64,000 nucleotides of DNA. It comes from Novosphingobium sp. PhB57. Its GTDB lineage: Bacteria > Pseudomonadota > Alphaproteobacteria > Sphingomonadales > Sphingomonadaceae. The stretch's first letter is position 1. Each line of letters opens with the position of its first letter. A model generated the notes under the pieces. That model had not been told where the DNA came from. It did no database searches and worked only from the letters and a program-made list of their open reading frames with translations. Shown one piece after another: positions 41,961 through 50,519 of this stretch. The translations under genes were made by a program, and so were the position numbers. Location of the stretch: positions 1 through 64,000 of the forward strand of contig NZ_SMBO01000005.1 of NCBI RefSeq assembly GCF_004342985.1. The letters run 5' to 3'.

Positions 41961-44549
41961 TCACTTCGGCAGCTCCTGTGCCTGTCCGCTCAGGGTGAAC
42001 TGCACCCATGCACCCGCGCCGTCACCCGGCTGTCCGCCGCCGATCCACACTTTGTAATCGCCCGGAACGACCCGGCGCGTGCCCCGGCGGTCCACGACCG
42101 AAAGGCTGCGCGGATCGATGGTCAGCGAGACTTCCCGCGACTTGCCCGCCGCCAGCGACACCCGCGTGAAGGCCGCAAGCTGGCGCTGAAGCACACCCTG
42201 CGTCATGATCGGATGCGGTTCGATCACGGGCGGCACGACATAGGCCTGCACCACTTCCTCGCCCGCCATGCCGCCGAGGTTGCGCAAGGTGGCCGTGACC
42301 GTCACCGGCTGACCCAGGGCGGGCGCGGAGACTTTGGCACCTTCGTAGCCGTAAGTCGTATAGCTCAACCCGTGGCCGAAGCCCCAGAGCGGCGTGCCGG
42401 TGAAGTAGCGATAAGTGCGTTCCTTCATCGAATAGTCGACGAATGCCGGCAGGTCGCTGGTGGACTTGTAGAAAGTCACCGGCAGGCGGCCCGAGGGGTT
42501 GTTGCGCCCGGCCAGCGTCTCGGCAATGGCAGTGCCGCCCGCCTCGCCCGGATACCAGGCCTCCATCACCGCATCGGCCATCGCAGGATCGATCGAAACC
42601 GCGCTGCCGCTCGTCAGCACGACTATCACCGGCTTGCCGGTGGCGTGGAGTGCGGCCAGCAGTTCGGCCTGTGGTTCGGGCAAGGCGATGTCGCTGCGGT
42701 CGCCGCCGACGAAGCCGGGCACTTGCACTTGCAGCGCCTCGCCTTCGAGATCGGGCGAAAGGCCCAGCACAGCCACGATGGCGTCGGCCTGCGCAGCCGC
42801 CTTCACCGCCTCCGCGCGCTGGATATCGGCAGGCGGCAGCCACATCAGGCGCAGGCCCTCGTCCTCGCCGTAGTGGTCGAGTTCAAGGCTGATCGGTTGC
42901 GGCGTGCCGTCCGATACGACGTCGAATTCGACCCGCTGCTTGCCGAGAACCCCGGCGTGGAGTGCCTTGTCGCCCAAGGTCAGGCGCACGTCGTCATGCC
43001 GCGTGCAGTCCTTCCAGCAGGCCGGAATGTCGAGCGCGAGGCGATACGTGCCCGGCCCCGGCGGAACCAGCGCGCCGGTCCAGCGCACCTTGAAGCCCTT
43101 GGCATCCAGCCCCTTGGGGGCGGTGCGCGTGAGGTTGAAGTCCACCCGGCGATCCTGCCGGGCCAGCACGCGCTTGCCGGACATGTCGAAATATTCGGCC
43201 TTCAGCCCCGGCTTGCCGTCCGCGACAAGCGCAGTTTCCGGCACGACCACCGGCGCGCCCTCGGCCAGTACCGAGCCTTGCGCATAAGCGACATTGGCCG
43301 CGCCGAACTGGCGGCGGATGCCTTCCAGCGGGGTCACGGCATCGGCGGCGGTGCCGTGGTAATTGGCCTCGATCACCGCGAGATCGTCGGCATTGGTGCC
43401 GATCACCGCGAGGCGGGTGCCGGCCTTCAGCGGCAGACGGCCGTTCTCGTTCTGGAGCAGCACCACCGACTTGCGCGCAGCCTCCAGCGCAAGCGCGCGG
43501 TGGGCGGGCGTACCGACCTCGGAAGGCTTGATCTTCGCCCACGGATTGCTTGCGCCGAAAGCGATACCGAGCTTGTAGCGGGCCTCCAGCGAGCGGGCGA
43601 GTGCGCGGTCCACTTCGGCCTCGCTGAGCAGGCCGCGCGCCACCGACTGGGTAAGCGCGGCATACGTCGTGCCGCAGTCGAAGTCGGTGCCCGCCTTGAT
43701 CGACGCTGCCGAAGCTTCGGCAGCGTCATAGCGGTAATTGTGGAACATCCAGATGTTCGCCACGGCATCGCAGTCCGACACGACGAAGCCCTTGAAGCCC
43801 CAGTCGCGGCGCAAAGTGCCGTTGAGCAGCGCATCGTCAGCGCAGACGGGCACGCCGTGCGTCGAGTTGTAGGCGCACATCAGCGAGAGCGGCCTAGCCT
43901 CGGTCACCGCCTTGCGGAAGGCGGGAAGATAAGTCGCCTCGCGGTCCTGCGGGCTGACGTCCACGTCGAAACTGTCACGCCCGGCCTCGGGGCCGGAGTG
44001 GACGGCGAGGTGCTTGGGCGTGGCGATCACGCGGGGGTGGAGCGGGTCCGGCCCTTGCAGGCCCTTGATGAAGCCCACTGCCAGCGAGCCGGTGAGGAAC
44101 GGGTCCTCGCCGTATGTCTCCTGGCCCCGGCCCCAGCGCGGGTCGCGGAAGATGTTGATATTGGGCGACCAGATGGTCAGGCCCTCGTAGATGCGCCGGT
44201 CGGCATTCACGGACTTGGCATTGAACTTTGCCCGCGCCTCGGTGGAGACGACGGTGCCCACTTGCTCCATCAGCGCCGGATCGAAAGTGGCGGCCAGGCC
44301 CACGGCCTGCGGGAATACCGTGGCGACGCCGTTGCGGGCGAGGCCGTGGAGGCCCTCGTTCCACCAGTCGTAGGCGGGCAATCCCATGGCCTTGGCGGCA
44401 GGGGCGGTGCTCTGGAGCTGGTCCGCCTTTTCGGCGAGATCGGCTTTGGCGATGGCGGCAAGCACGGCCTGATCGGCCTCGGCCTCCTGCGCCGCGACCG
44501 GCGGCGCGGCCAGGACCATGGCGAGCGTGATCGGGAACAGGGCCTTCAT
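41961..44549 (-). CDS. GH3 beta-glycosidase with PA14 insert (beta-xylosidase/beta-glucosidase type)
   Basis: An 862-residue exported GH3 enzyme. A signal peptide (cut near VAAQE) is followed by the barrel with the nucleophile Asp259 in [10 protein letters not shown], and [10 protein letters not shown] and [19 protein letters not shown] as family anchors. A PA14-like module sits inside the second domain (about residues 445-600, [12 protein letters not shown] to [13 protein letters not shown]). The fibronectin III-like end reads VVQAYVVPP. The start overlaps the upstream stop as TGATG. By its neighbours it might remove the beta-1,2-xylose of plant N-glycans, but GH3 specificity cannot be deduced from motifs, and beta-glucosidase is equally possible. 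Confidence 0.9.
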   Translation of the reverse strand: MKALFPITLAMVLAAPPVAAQEAEADQAVLAAIAKADLAEKADQLQSTAPAAKAMGLPAYDWWNEGLHGLARNGVATVFPQAVGLAATFDPALMEQVGTVVSTEARAKFNAKSVNADRRIYEGLTIWSPNINIFRDPRWGRGQETYGEDPFLTGSLAVGFIKGLQGPDPLHPRVIATPKHLAVHSGPEAGRDSFDVDVSPQDREATYLPAFRKAVTEARPLSLMCAYNSTHGVPVCADDALLNGTLRRDWGFKGFVVSDCDAVANIWMFHNYRYDAAEASAASIKAGTDFDCGTTYAALTQSVARGLLSEAEVDRALARSLEARYKLGIAFGASNPWAKIKPSEVGTPAHRALALEAARKSVVLLQNENGRLPLKAGTRLAVIGTNADDLAVIEANYHGTAADAVTPLEGIRRQFGAANVAYAQGSVLAEGAPVVVPETALVADGKPGLKAEYFDMSGKRVLARQDRRVDFNLTRTAPKGLDAKGFKVRWTGALVPPGPGTYRLALDIPACWKDCTRHDDVRLTLGDKALHAGVLGKQRVEFDVVSDGTPQPISLELDHYGEDEGLRLMWLPPADIQRAEAVKAAAQADAIVAVLGLSPDLEGEALQVQVPGFVGGDRSDIALPEPQAELLAALHATGKPVIVVLTSGSAVSIDPAMADAVMEAWYPGEAGGTAIAETLAGRNNPSGRLPVTFYKSTSDLPAFVDYSMKERTYRYFTGTPLWGFGHGLSYTTYGYEGAKVSAPALGQPVTVTATLRNLGGMAGEEVVQAYVVPPVIEPHPIMTQGVLQRQLAAFTRVSLAAGKSREVSLTIDPRSLSVVDRRGTRRVVPGDYKVWIGGGQPGDGAGAWVQFTLSGQAQELPK

Positions 44550-47155
44550 CACTTTTCTCCCGCCAGAGTACGCAGCACCAGCGCCTTGCGCAGAGCTGCC
44601 GCATCGGCCTTCGAGCTGATCTCGATCCGCAGGCTTTCGCCCGGCAGCAGATCGAAGCCATTGTCCGAGGCCCTCGCATCCACCGCGCCGAAATCGAGCA
44701 TGACCGCGCGGGCCAGCGCCTTGGCGGTGATGGTCACCGCCTTGCCGTCCCAGGTGGCGGAAAGGCCGGGCGCGGGATAGGCCATGGCCTTGGGCAAGGC
44801 GCGCTCGACAATCTGGCGCGAGACGGTCTTGCCGCCCACCACCAGTTCCGCCACCGCATAGCTTGCCTCTGCCGGAGCGCTCGCGAAGACTTGCGCGTCC
44901 GACACATCGGGAACGGCAGTGGCGGTCGTGGGAGCCAGCGTCACCGCCCCGCCCGCTTCGCCAAGCTTCGCGCCGTCCATGCCATAGCCGGTCAACCGCC
45001 ACTCCGCCGCAACGGGGCTGGTCGCGTCCGACGCGAAGCTGACCCTGGTGGCGTCCTGCTTGTGCTCGGCTACCACCACCTGCGGCGCGAAGAAGCGCCG
45101 CGCCGCATAGTGCAGCAGCTTCCAGCGCCCGTCATAGTCCACGCTCGCCCAGGAGATCGAGGGCCAGACGTCGTTGAGCTGCCAGTAGAGCGAACCCAGC
45201 GTCACCGGCGCGCAGGCACGGTGATGGCGGGCGGCAAGGTCTATGGCCTGCGCCTGGTTCACTTGCGTCAGGTAGACGAAGTCCGCCAGATCCTTCGCGG
45301 GACGCAGCCGGGCGTCGAGGTAGAACCTGAGGCGCTCGTTGCCCTCGCCCGCGAGGAACTTCTGGTGCGCCTTCATCACCGGACTGTCCGGCGCCTCAGC
45401 CGCATCGCCCGCGAAGCCGCGGATCGTCGCCATCACGGGCATCGCCTGGAAGCCATATTCCGACATGAAGCGCGGGCAGGAGAGCGTATAGTTCTCGACC
45501 GGCTTGGAGCCCGACCAGACATCCCAGAAATGGCGGTCGCCTGCACCATCGGTATCGACCGGGCCTTCGTAATCGGTCGAAGGCGAGCCCGGCCAATAAG
45601 GCGTCGTCGGCGCGTGATCGCTCACGGCGCCGCGCAACACGCGGTCGAACAGCACGGTCATGGAAGTCGCCATGCGCTCATGCTCGTCGGGGCCGACGGC
45701 CTTTTTCCAGGCCTTGCGGTCGCTCCAGGTCTCCCAGCCGGACAGCACTTCGTTGCCGCCCGCCCAGATGACGATGGAGGGGTGCGATCCCAGCCGCTCG
45801 ACCTGCTGATCGGCCTCGATCCGCACGTTTTCGCGGTAGGCCGCATCGGCGGGCGGCAGCGCGCCGCCGAACATGAAGTCCTGCCAGACCATCAGGCCCA
45901 TGCGGTCCGCCATGTCGTAGAAGCTGTCCGGCAGATAGTAGCCGCCACCCCAGACGCGGATCATGTTCATGTTCGCCGCGAGGGAATCCTCCAGCAAGCC
46001 GCGCATCTTCGCGTCGGTCACCCGCGAGGGGAACATGTCGAAGGGAATGAGGTTCGCGCCCTTGGCGAAAACGGTCACGCCATTGACGCGGAAGCCGAAA
46101 GCGCCGTCTCCGCGCACGAGTTCGACATCGCGCAGGCCCAAGTTGCGCGCTGCCTTCGATCCGGCGCCCGCGCCCGAGGCGATCTCGCCCGAGACCTTGT
46201 AGAGCGGCTGATCCCCGTAGCCAACCGGCCACCAGCGCTTCGGCGCGGTAACGGTCAGCGGCACGGTGACGGTGCTTGCGCCCGCATCGAACGAAGCCTC
46301 GCGCGAAACCGGCGCCAGCGCCTGCCCGTCCGGCCCGGTCACGCGGGCGGTGAACTGCGCCCTGCCCGGCTTGTCCGCCACCACGCGGAACTTAGCGACC
46401 AGCCGCGCCTCGTCCTTGCCGAGCGCTTCCTGCACCACTTCGAAAGCGCCAAGCCGCGCCTCGTCCCAGGCTTCCAGGCGCACCGGCCCGGAAATGCCCT
46501 GGTTCACGATGCGCGGGCCCCAGTCCCAGCCGTAGTGATACTTGGCCTTGCGGATATAGGCGGAGGTCTGCTTGCCCTTGGGCTCATCCCCGAAGGCGGA
46601 ATCGTATTCGCCCGGCAGCGGATGGGCCTCGGCCAGTACCATCGGCTGCAAGGTGCGGATCGGCGAGGCGAAGTGCACGCGAATCTCGTTGCGTCCCTGC
46701 TTCAGGAAGGGCTTGGCCGCGACGCGCCACTGCCGGTGGCCATTATCGGCCTTGAGCACCTGCCGGCCGTTGATGAACACGGTCGCGAAAGTGTCCAGCC
46801 CGTCGAACACGAGGTCCAGGTGCCCGCGGCTCATCGACGCCGCGCTGACGTCGAGCGTGCGGCGCAGTTCCCAGTCGGTCAGGCCCGCCCACTGGATCGC
46901 CGCCTCGTTGGTGCCAAGGAAGGGATCGGGTACCTGCCGCGCGGCGATCAGGTCCTGCTGGACCGTGCCGGGCACTTGCGCCCGAAACCAGCGCGCCGCC
47001 TTGGGATGCGCCTTGCCGGCAGCGCTGTCGCTCGGCGCGACGCGGACCTGCCAGCCCTCGTCCAGGGCCGTCTGGCTGGGGGGAGCGGCCAACACGGCCG
47101 CAGAAGCGCCGGCCAGCCAGATGGCCAGCGCACCCTTTGCGAATGCTCTTGCCAT
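44549..47155 (-). CDS. GH2 beta-mannosidase-like enzyme
   Basis: An 868-residue exported GH2 enzyme of beta-mannosidase architecture: jelly roll (about residues 55-230), immunoglobulin-like domain, catalytic barrel and C-terminal domains. The N-terminal AKYHYGWDWGPR and the MIRVWGGGYYLPDSFYD segment are typical of beta-mannosidases rather than beta-galactosidases. The acid/base is Glu469 in IWAGGNEV and the nucleophile Glu566 in FMSEYGFQ. The start at 47155 directly precedes the signal peptide; the frame extends to 47236 without a leader-like sequence. It begins 2 bases after the GH20 stop. It would cleave the core Man-beta-1,4-GlcNAc bond of N-glycans. Confidence 0.92.
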   Translation of the reverse strand: MARAFAKGALAIWLAGASAAVLAAPPSQTALDEGWQVRVAPSDSAAGKAHPKAARWFRAQVPGTVQQDLIAARQVPDPFLGTNEAAIQWAGLTDWELRRTLDVSAASMSRGHLDLVFDGLDTFATVFINGRQVLKADNGHRQWRVAAKPFLKQGRNEIRVHFASPIRTLQPMVLAEAHPLPGEYDSAFGDEPKGKQTSAYIRKAKYHYGWDWGPRIVNQGISGPVRLEAWDEARLGAFEVVQEALGKDEARLVAKFRVVADKPGRAQFTARVTGPDGQALAPVSREASFDAGASTVTVPLTVTAPKRWWPVGYGDQPLYKVSGEIASGAGAGSKAARNLGLRDVELVRGDGAFGFRVNGVTVFAKGANLIPFDMFPSRVTDAKMRGLLEDSLAANMNMIRVWGGGYYLPDSFYDMADRMGLMVWQDFMFGGALPPADAAYRENVRIEADQQVERLGSHPSIVIWAGGNEVLSGWETWSDRKAWKKAVGPDEHERMATSMTVLFDRVLRGAVSDHAPTTPYWPGSPSTDYEGPVDTDGAGDRHFWDVWSGSKPVENYTLSCPRFMSEYGFQAMPVMATIRGFAGDAAEAPDSPVMKAHQKFLAGEGNERLRFYLDARLRPAKDLADFVYLTQVNQAQAIDLAARHHRACAPVTLGSLYWQLNDVWPSISWASVDYDGRWKLLHYAARRFFAPQVVVAEHKQDATRVSFASDATSPVAAEWRLTGYGMDGAKLGEAGGAVTLAPTTATAVPDVSDAQVFASAPAEASYAVAELVVGGKTVSRQIVERALPKAMAYPAPGLSATWDGKAVTITAKALARAVMLDFGAVDARASDNGFDLLPGESLRIEISSKADAAALRKALVLRTLAGEK

Positions 47156-47157
47156 GC

Positions 47158-49599
47158 TCACTTCACCTTCTCGCCATAGACGACCTTTTCCACCGCGTAG
47201 AACGGATCGGAAAGCGGCGAGGTGAACTGGAAGCATACATCGGCCTCGTCCTTGAGTTCCGGCCGGTCCGGCAGGTTCGCGGTGAAAGTGAACTGCTGCG
47301 GCGACGTCTCGGGATCGGGCAGCGGGAATGCGGCGAGGACGGTTGCTCCGGGCATCGGCGCATGCTCCTTCTGCTTGCGATCGGCAGCCTTCTCCGCCGC
47401 GCGGCAGCCCGCGCTGATGACGAGTTCGCCGTGCGTCGTCACCGCGATGTGCCCGATCAGCGCCGAAGCATCATGCGCCAGGCCGTAGTTGCGCGGCAGG
47501 CGCGCGACCGAGACGGTGATCGACTTCGCATGGGCGAGCGGCGCGTGATCGTCCGCCTGGCAGGTGTCGAAGATGTTGACGTTATAGGCCGGGCCATTGC
47601 TCGTGGCATCGGCCGAGAGCGGCACGCGCAGGCCCTGCGCGCCGCGCGGGCAGGCCGTGAGCATGGAGGCGGTGGAAGTCAGCAGCGTCTCGCGCGCGGT
47701 ATCGTAGCGGCGCGGCGCGGAAAGCCGGGTGCCGTCCGGCGCGAAGCTGGCGGCGGTGACGACCGTGCCCGGCTTCACGGCAAGCGGCCTGGCATAGGCG
47801 GGAGACTTCGCCCCCGGTTCCTTGCCGTCCAGCGTATAGCGGATCGTGCCGTAAGCGGCCTGGTTGGCCAGCGACACGCCGATACGCGCCGCCTCAAGCT
47901 GGGCGCCGCGCGTCTGGGAGGGGGTGAAGGCAACACCGAAGGCGCTGTCGGACACTTCGAAGCCGCCCTGCTTCCAGCGCTGGATCTGCGGCGTCAGGCG
48001 CGCGAGGAAGCCCGGATAGTCCTTCTCTCCCGCGACCTGCGGCGACCATGCGGTCTCGGCAATCGCGCCCACGCGCGGGAACAGCTTGTGCTGCAACTGC
48101 CAGGGCGTGACGATATATTCGCTCCAGGCATTGCCCTGCACGCCCAGGACATGCTTCGACTTGGCCGCATCGATGCCCTTGGGCATCGGATCGTAGCGAT
48201 AGACCGCTTCCATCGTCTGGATCGAGATGCGCCCCGGCGCCTCGTCCGGCAGGGTCGATTCCAGATTGTCGAGATAGAGGTTGGGCGCGGGCGAGAGCAC
48301 CACGTCGTGCCCGGCATTGGCCGCATCCACCGCGCCCTGCTCGCCGCGCCAGCTCATCACCGAGGCGGAGGCAGGCAGGCCGCCTTCCAGGATCTCGTCC
48401 CAGCCGATCAGGCGGCGGCCATGCTGCGCGAGATATTCGCCGAACCGGTCGATCATCCAGCTCTGCATCTCGTTCTCGGTCTTGATGCCCAATTTGCGCA
48501 TCTGCGACTGGACTTCGGGCGAACGCTCCCACTGGTCCTTCACCGCCTCGTCGCCGCCGACGTGGATGAACTGCGAGGGGAAGACGGCCATCAGCTCGTC
48601 CAGCACGTTGCGCACGAACGTCATGCCGCCATCGTTCGGATTGAACAGCCAGGGATTGACGCCCCAGTCGTGCGACACGGCCGGACGGTCGCCCAGAACG
48701 CCGAATTCGGGATAGGAGGCGACCAGCGCCTGGGCATGGCCCGGCAGGTCGATCTCCGGGACCACGGTAATACCGCGCTCTGCCGCATAGGCGACCAGCG
48801 CCTTGAGCTGCTCCTGGGTATAGAAGCCGCCGTGCTTCGGGCCGGGACCGCCGCCGGTATCGGGCGGCAGGCGCCATGCGCCGATGCGGGTGAGTTCGGG
48901 ATAGCGCTTCACTTCGAAGCGCCAGCCCTGGTCGTCGGCGAGGTGGAAGTGCAGCGTGTTGAGCTTCACCTCCACCATGCGGTCGACGATGGCATAGACG
49001 GATTCGATGGGCTGGAAGTGCCGCGAGGGGTCCACCATCACCCCGCGCCAGGAAAAGCGGGGCGAATCCTGGATGGTCAGCACGGGGACCGAAACGGCCT
49101 TGCCGTCCGCGCCCGCGTGGGGCGTCAAGAGTTGCAGCAGCGTCATCGCGCCGTAGACGAAGCCGGACTTGGCCGATGCCGAAATGACCGCGCCCTTCGG
49201 CGTGATCCGCAGCCGATAGGCCTCGGCGCCGGCGATCCCGGCATCGCGCTCGAAACGGACGGGCGCGGCCGGCGAAGCGGACTCCGCCGCGGCGAGCACG
49301 AGGCCGCTGGCGCGCTTCACATGATCTGCCAGGAGCTTTGCGGCCGCAGCCGCGTCGGCATCACCGGAGGGGATGGCGATCGCCGATCCCGATGCGACCA
49401 GCAAGGTCCCCTGCCCCTGCTCGACCGATGCGGGCCAGGGCGTGAGCGCCGGTGCGGAAGGAGATGCAGCGGAGCCAGGTGCCGCGAGGGCCGGAGCCGC
49501 CAGAGAGAAAGCCGCCAGGGAGAATGCCGCCGCCAGGATCGAGGCACCTGCCGCGCTGCTGCCGCGCACGCGCCGATAACCCCTTGCCGTCATGCCCAT
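47158..49599 (-). CDS. GH20 beta-N-acetylhexosaminidase
   Basis: An 813-residue exported GH20 hexosaminidase. A signal peptide (Ala/Leu-rich, cut near ALAAPG) is followed by the non-catalytic N-terminal domain and the barrel. The substrate-assisted catalytic pair is Asp350-Glu351 in FIHVGGDEAVKDQW. Other anchors are RGVMVDPSRHF, TLHFHLADDQGWR and VVPEIDLPGHA. A long C-terminal part with an FN3-like chitobiase module (YTLDGKEPGAKSPAY) follows. It heads the leftward operon, with GAGGGG before its ATG, and removes terminal beta-GlcNAc, which feeds the PTS pathway encoded nearby. Confidence 0.94.
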   Translation of the reverse strand: MGMTARGYRRVRGSSAAGASILAAAFSLAAFSLAAPALAAPGSAASPSAPALTPWPASVEQGQGTLLVASGSAIAIPSGDADAAAAAKLLADHVKRASGLVLAAAESASPAAPVRFERDAGIAGAEAYRLRITPKGAVISASAKSGFVYGAMTLLQLLTPHAGADGKAVSVPVLTIQDSPRFSWRGVMVDPSRHFQPIESVYAIVDRMVEVKLNTLHFHLADDQGWRFEVKRYPELTRIGAWRLPPDTGGGPGPKHGGFYTQEQLKALVAYAAERGITVVPEIDLPGHAQALVASYPEFGVLGDRPAVSHDWGVNPWLFNPNDGGMTFVRNVLDELMAVFPSQFIHVGGDEAVKDQWERSPEVQSQMRKLGIKTENEMQSWMIDRFGEYLAQHGRRLIGWDEILEGGLPASASVMSWRGEQGAVDAANAGHDVVLSPAPNLYLDNLESTLPDEAPGRISIQTMEAVYRYDPMPKGIDAAKSKHVLGVQGNAWSEYIVTPWQLQHKLFPRVGAIAETAWSPQVAGEKDYPGFLARLTPQIQRWKQGGFEVSDSAFGVAFTPSQTRGAQLEAARIGVSLANQAAYGTIRYTLDGKEPGAKSPAYARPLAVKPGTVVTAASFAPDGTRLSAPRRYDTARETLLTSTASMLTACPRGAQGLRVPLSADATSNGPAYNVNIFDTCQADDHAPLAHAKSITVSVARLPRNYGLAHDASALIGHIAVTTHGELVISAGCRAAEKAADRKQKEHAPMPGATVLAAFPLPDPETSPQQFTFTANLPDRPELKDEADVCFQFTSPLSDPFYAVEKVVYGEKVK

Positions 49600-49636
49600 A
49601 CCTGCCCCTCATTTTCTTGTGACCAGAGCAGGCAAG

Positions 49637-49654
49637 GTAACCAAAATATATCCT
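49637..49654 (-). promoter_or_regulatory. 18-bp motif shared with the terminal TonB receptor gene
   Basis: On the minus strand AGGATATATTTTGGTTAC lies 38 bases upstream of the GH20 start. The same sequence with two differences stands at 61225-61242 before the last receptor, in the same orientation relative to its gene. Position and sharing suggest an operator or an activator/promoter box of a glycan regulon. It overlaps an AT-rich stretch fit for a -10 region. Confidence 0.5.
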
Positions 49655-49661
49655 TTATCGC

Positions 49662-49722
49662 AATAGGTCTTATCCCATTCCTGCGAATTGACCTTGAACT
49701 GCGACAATTTACTGCGATTGTC
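49662..49722. promoter_or_regulatory. Divergent GH20/GntR control region with two inverted repeats
   Basis: AATAGG-TCTTAT-CCCATT (49662-49679) is an imperfect dyad, and GACAAT-8-ATTGTC (49703-49722) a perfect one. CTGCGA occurs three times (49681, 49699, 49712). The 179-bp region between the GH20 and GntR starts holds the promoters for both directions. GntR/HutC-type regulators of amino-sugar genes bind dyads of this size, so these are candidate autoregulatory operators. Confidence 0.45.
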
Positions 49723-49778
49723 ACCCCAACATGACCAATGTAAAGCCATTCCCAGAGAATGGGCCGAAGGGGGATCGA

Positions 49779-50519
49779 ATGTCATTTTCCGACCGGATTG
49801 GTCGTCTGCGCGAAGACAACGCCGCACCGCTGTATATCCAGCTCCAGCAGCTGATCCGCGATGCCATATCCGAAGGCGTGCTCAGTCAGACCGAGGCGAT
49901 CCCGCCGGAACGCAACCTTGCCATCGAATACGATGTCTCGCGCATCACCGTGCGCAAGGCGATCGCCGGTCTGGTCGAGGAAGGCCTGCTGACGCGGCGG
50001 CGCGGTGCGGGAACGTTCGTGGCCTCTCGCGTGGAAAAGAGCTTTTCCAAGCTGACCTCGTTCAGCGAGGACATGGCCGCGCGCGGCAAGCGCGCGTCCA
50101 GCGCCTGGGTTTCGCGCATGACCGGCCCGGTCAATCCCGAGGAATCGATGGCGCTGGGGCTTGCCCCCGGAAGCACCGTCCTGCGCTTCACCCGCATCCG
50201 CTATGCCGACGACGAGCCGCTCGCGCTCGAAATCTCGACGATTGCGGGATATTGCCTGGCCAGCCTCGATGTCGTGGGGGACTCGCTCTATGCCGCGCTG
50301 GAAAAGAGCGGCAACCGGCCGGTCCGGGCGCTCCAGCGGTTGCGCGCGGTGCCCTTCGGCGCCGAACACGCCAAGATGCTGGGCGTGGAATCCGGCCATG
50401 CCGGCCTGCTGATCGAACGGCACGGCTTCCTGCGCGACGGGCGCACGGTGGAATTCACCCGCTCCTATTACCGCGGCGATTCCTATGACTTCGTTGCCGA
50501 GTTGATCGAGGGTTCATGA
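49779..50519 (+). CDS. GntR-family (HutC subfamily) regulator, probably of the amino-sugar/glycan genes
   Basis: A 246-residue GntR-type repressor. The N-terminal winged helix (APLYIQLQQLIRDAISEGVL, then IPPERNLAIEYDVSRITVRKAI and LLTRRRGAGTFV) precedes a UTRA ligand-binding domain (about residues 85-240, ending EFTRSYYRGDSYDFV). HutC members such as NagR/NagQ and DasR respond to glucosamine or GlcNAc phosphates. The surrounding GH20 and nag genes point to that here. I placed the start at 49779, preceded by AAGGGGG; the ATG at 49731 lacks a ribosome site and would overlap the control region. The stop overlaps the beta-galactosidase start as ATGA. Confidence 0.88.
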   Translation: MSFSDRIGRLREDNAAPLYIQLQQLIRDAISEGVLSQTEAIPPERNLAIEYDVSRITVRKAIAGLVEEGLLTRRRGAGTFVASRVEKSFSKLTSFSEDMAARGKRASSAWVSRMTGPVNPEESMALGLAPGSTVLRFTRIRYADDEPLALEISTIAGYCLASLDVVGDSLYAALEKSGNRPVRALQRLRAVPFGAEHAKMLGVESGHAGLLIERHGFLRDGRTVEFTRSYYRGDSYDFVAELIEGS

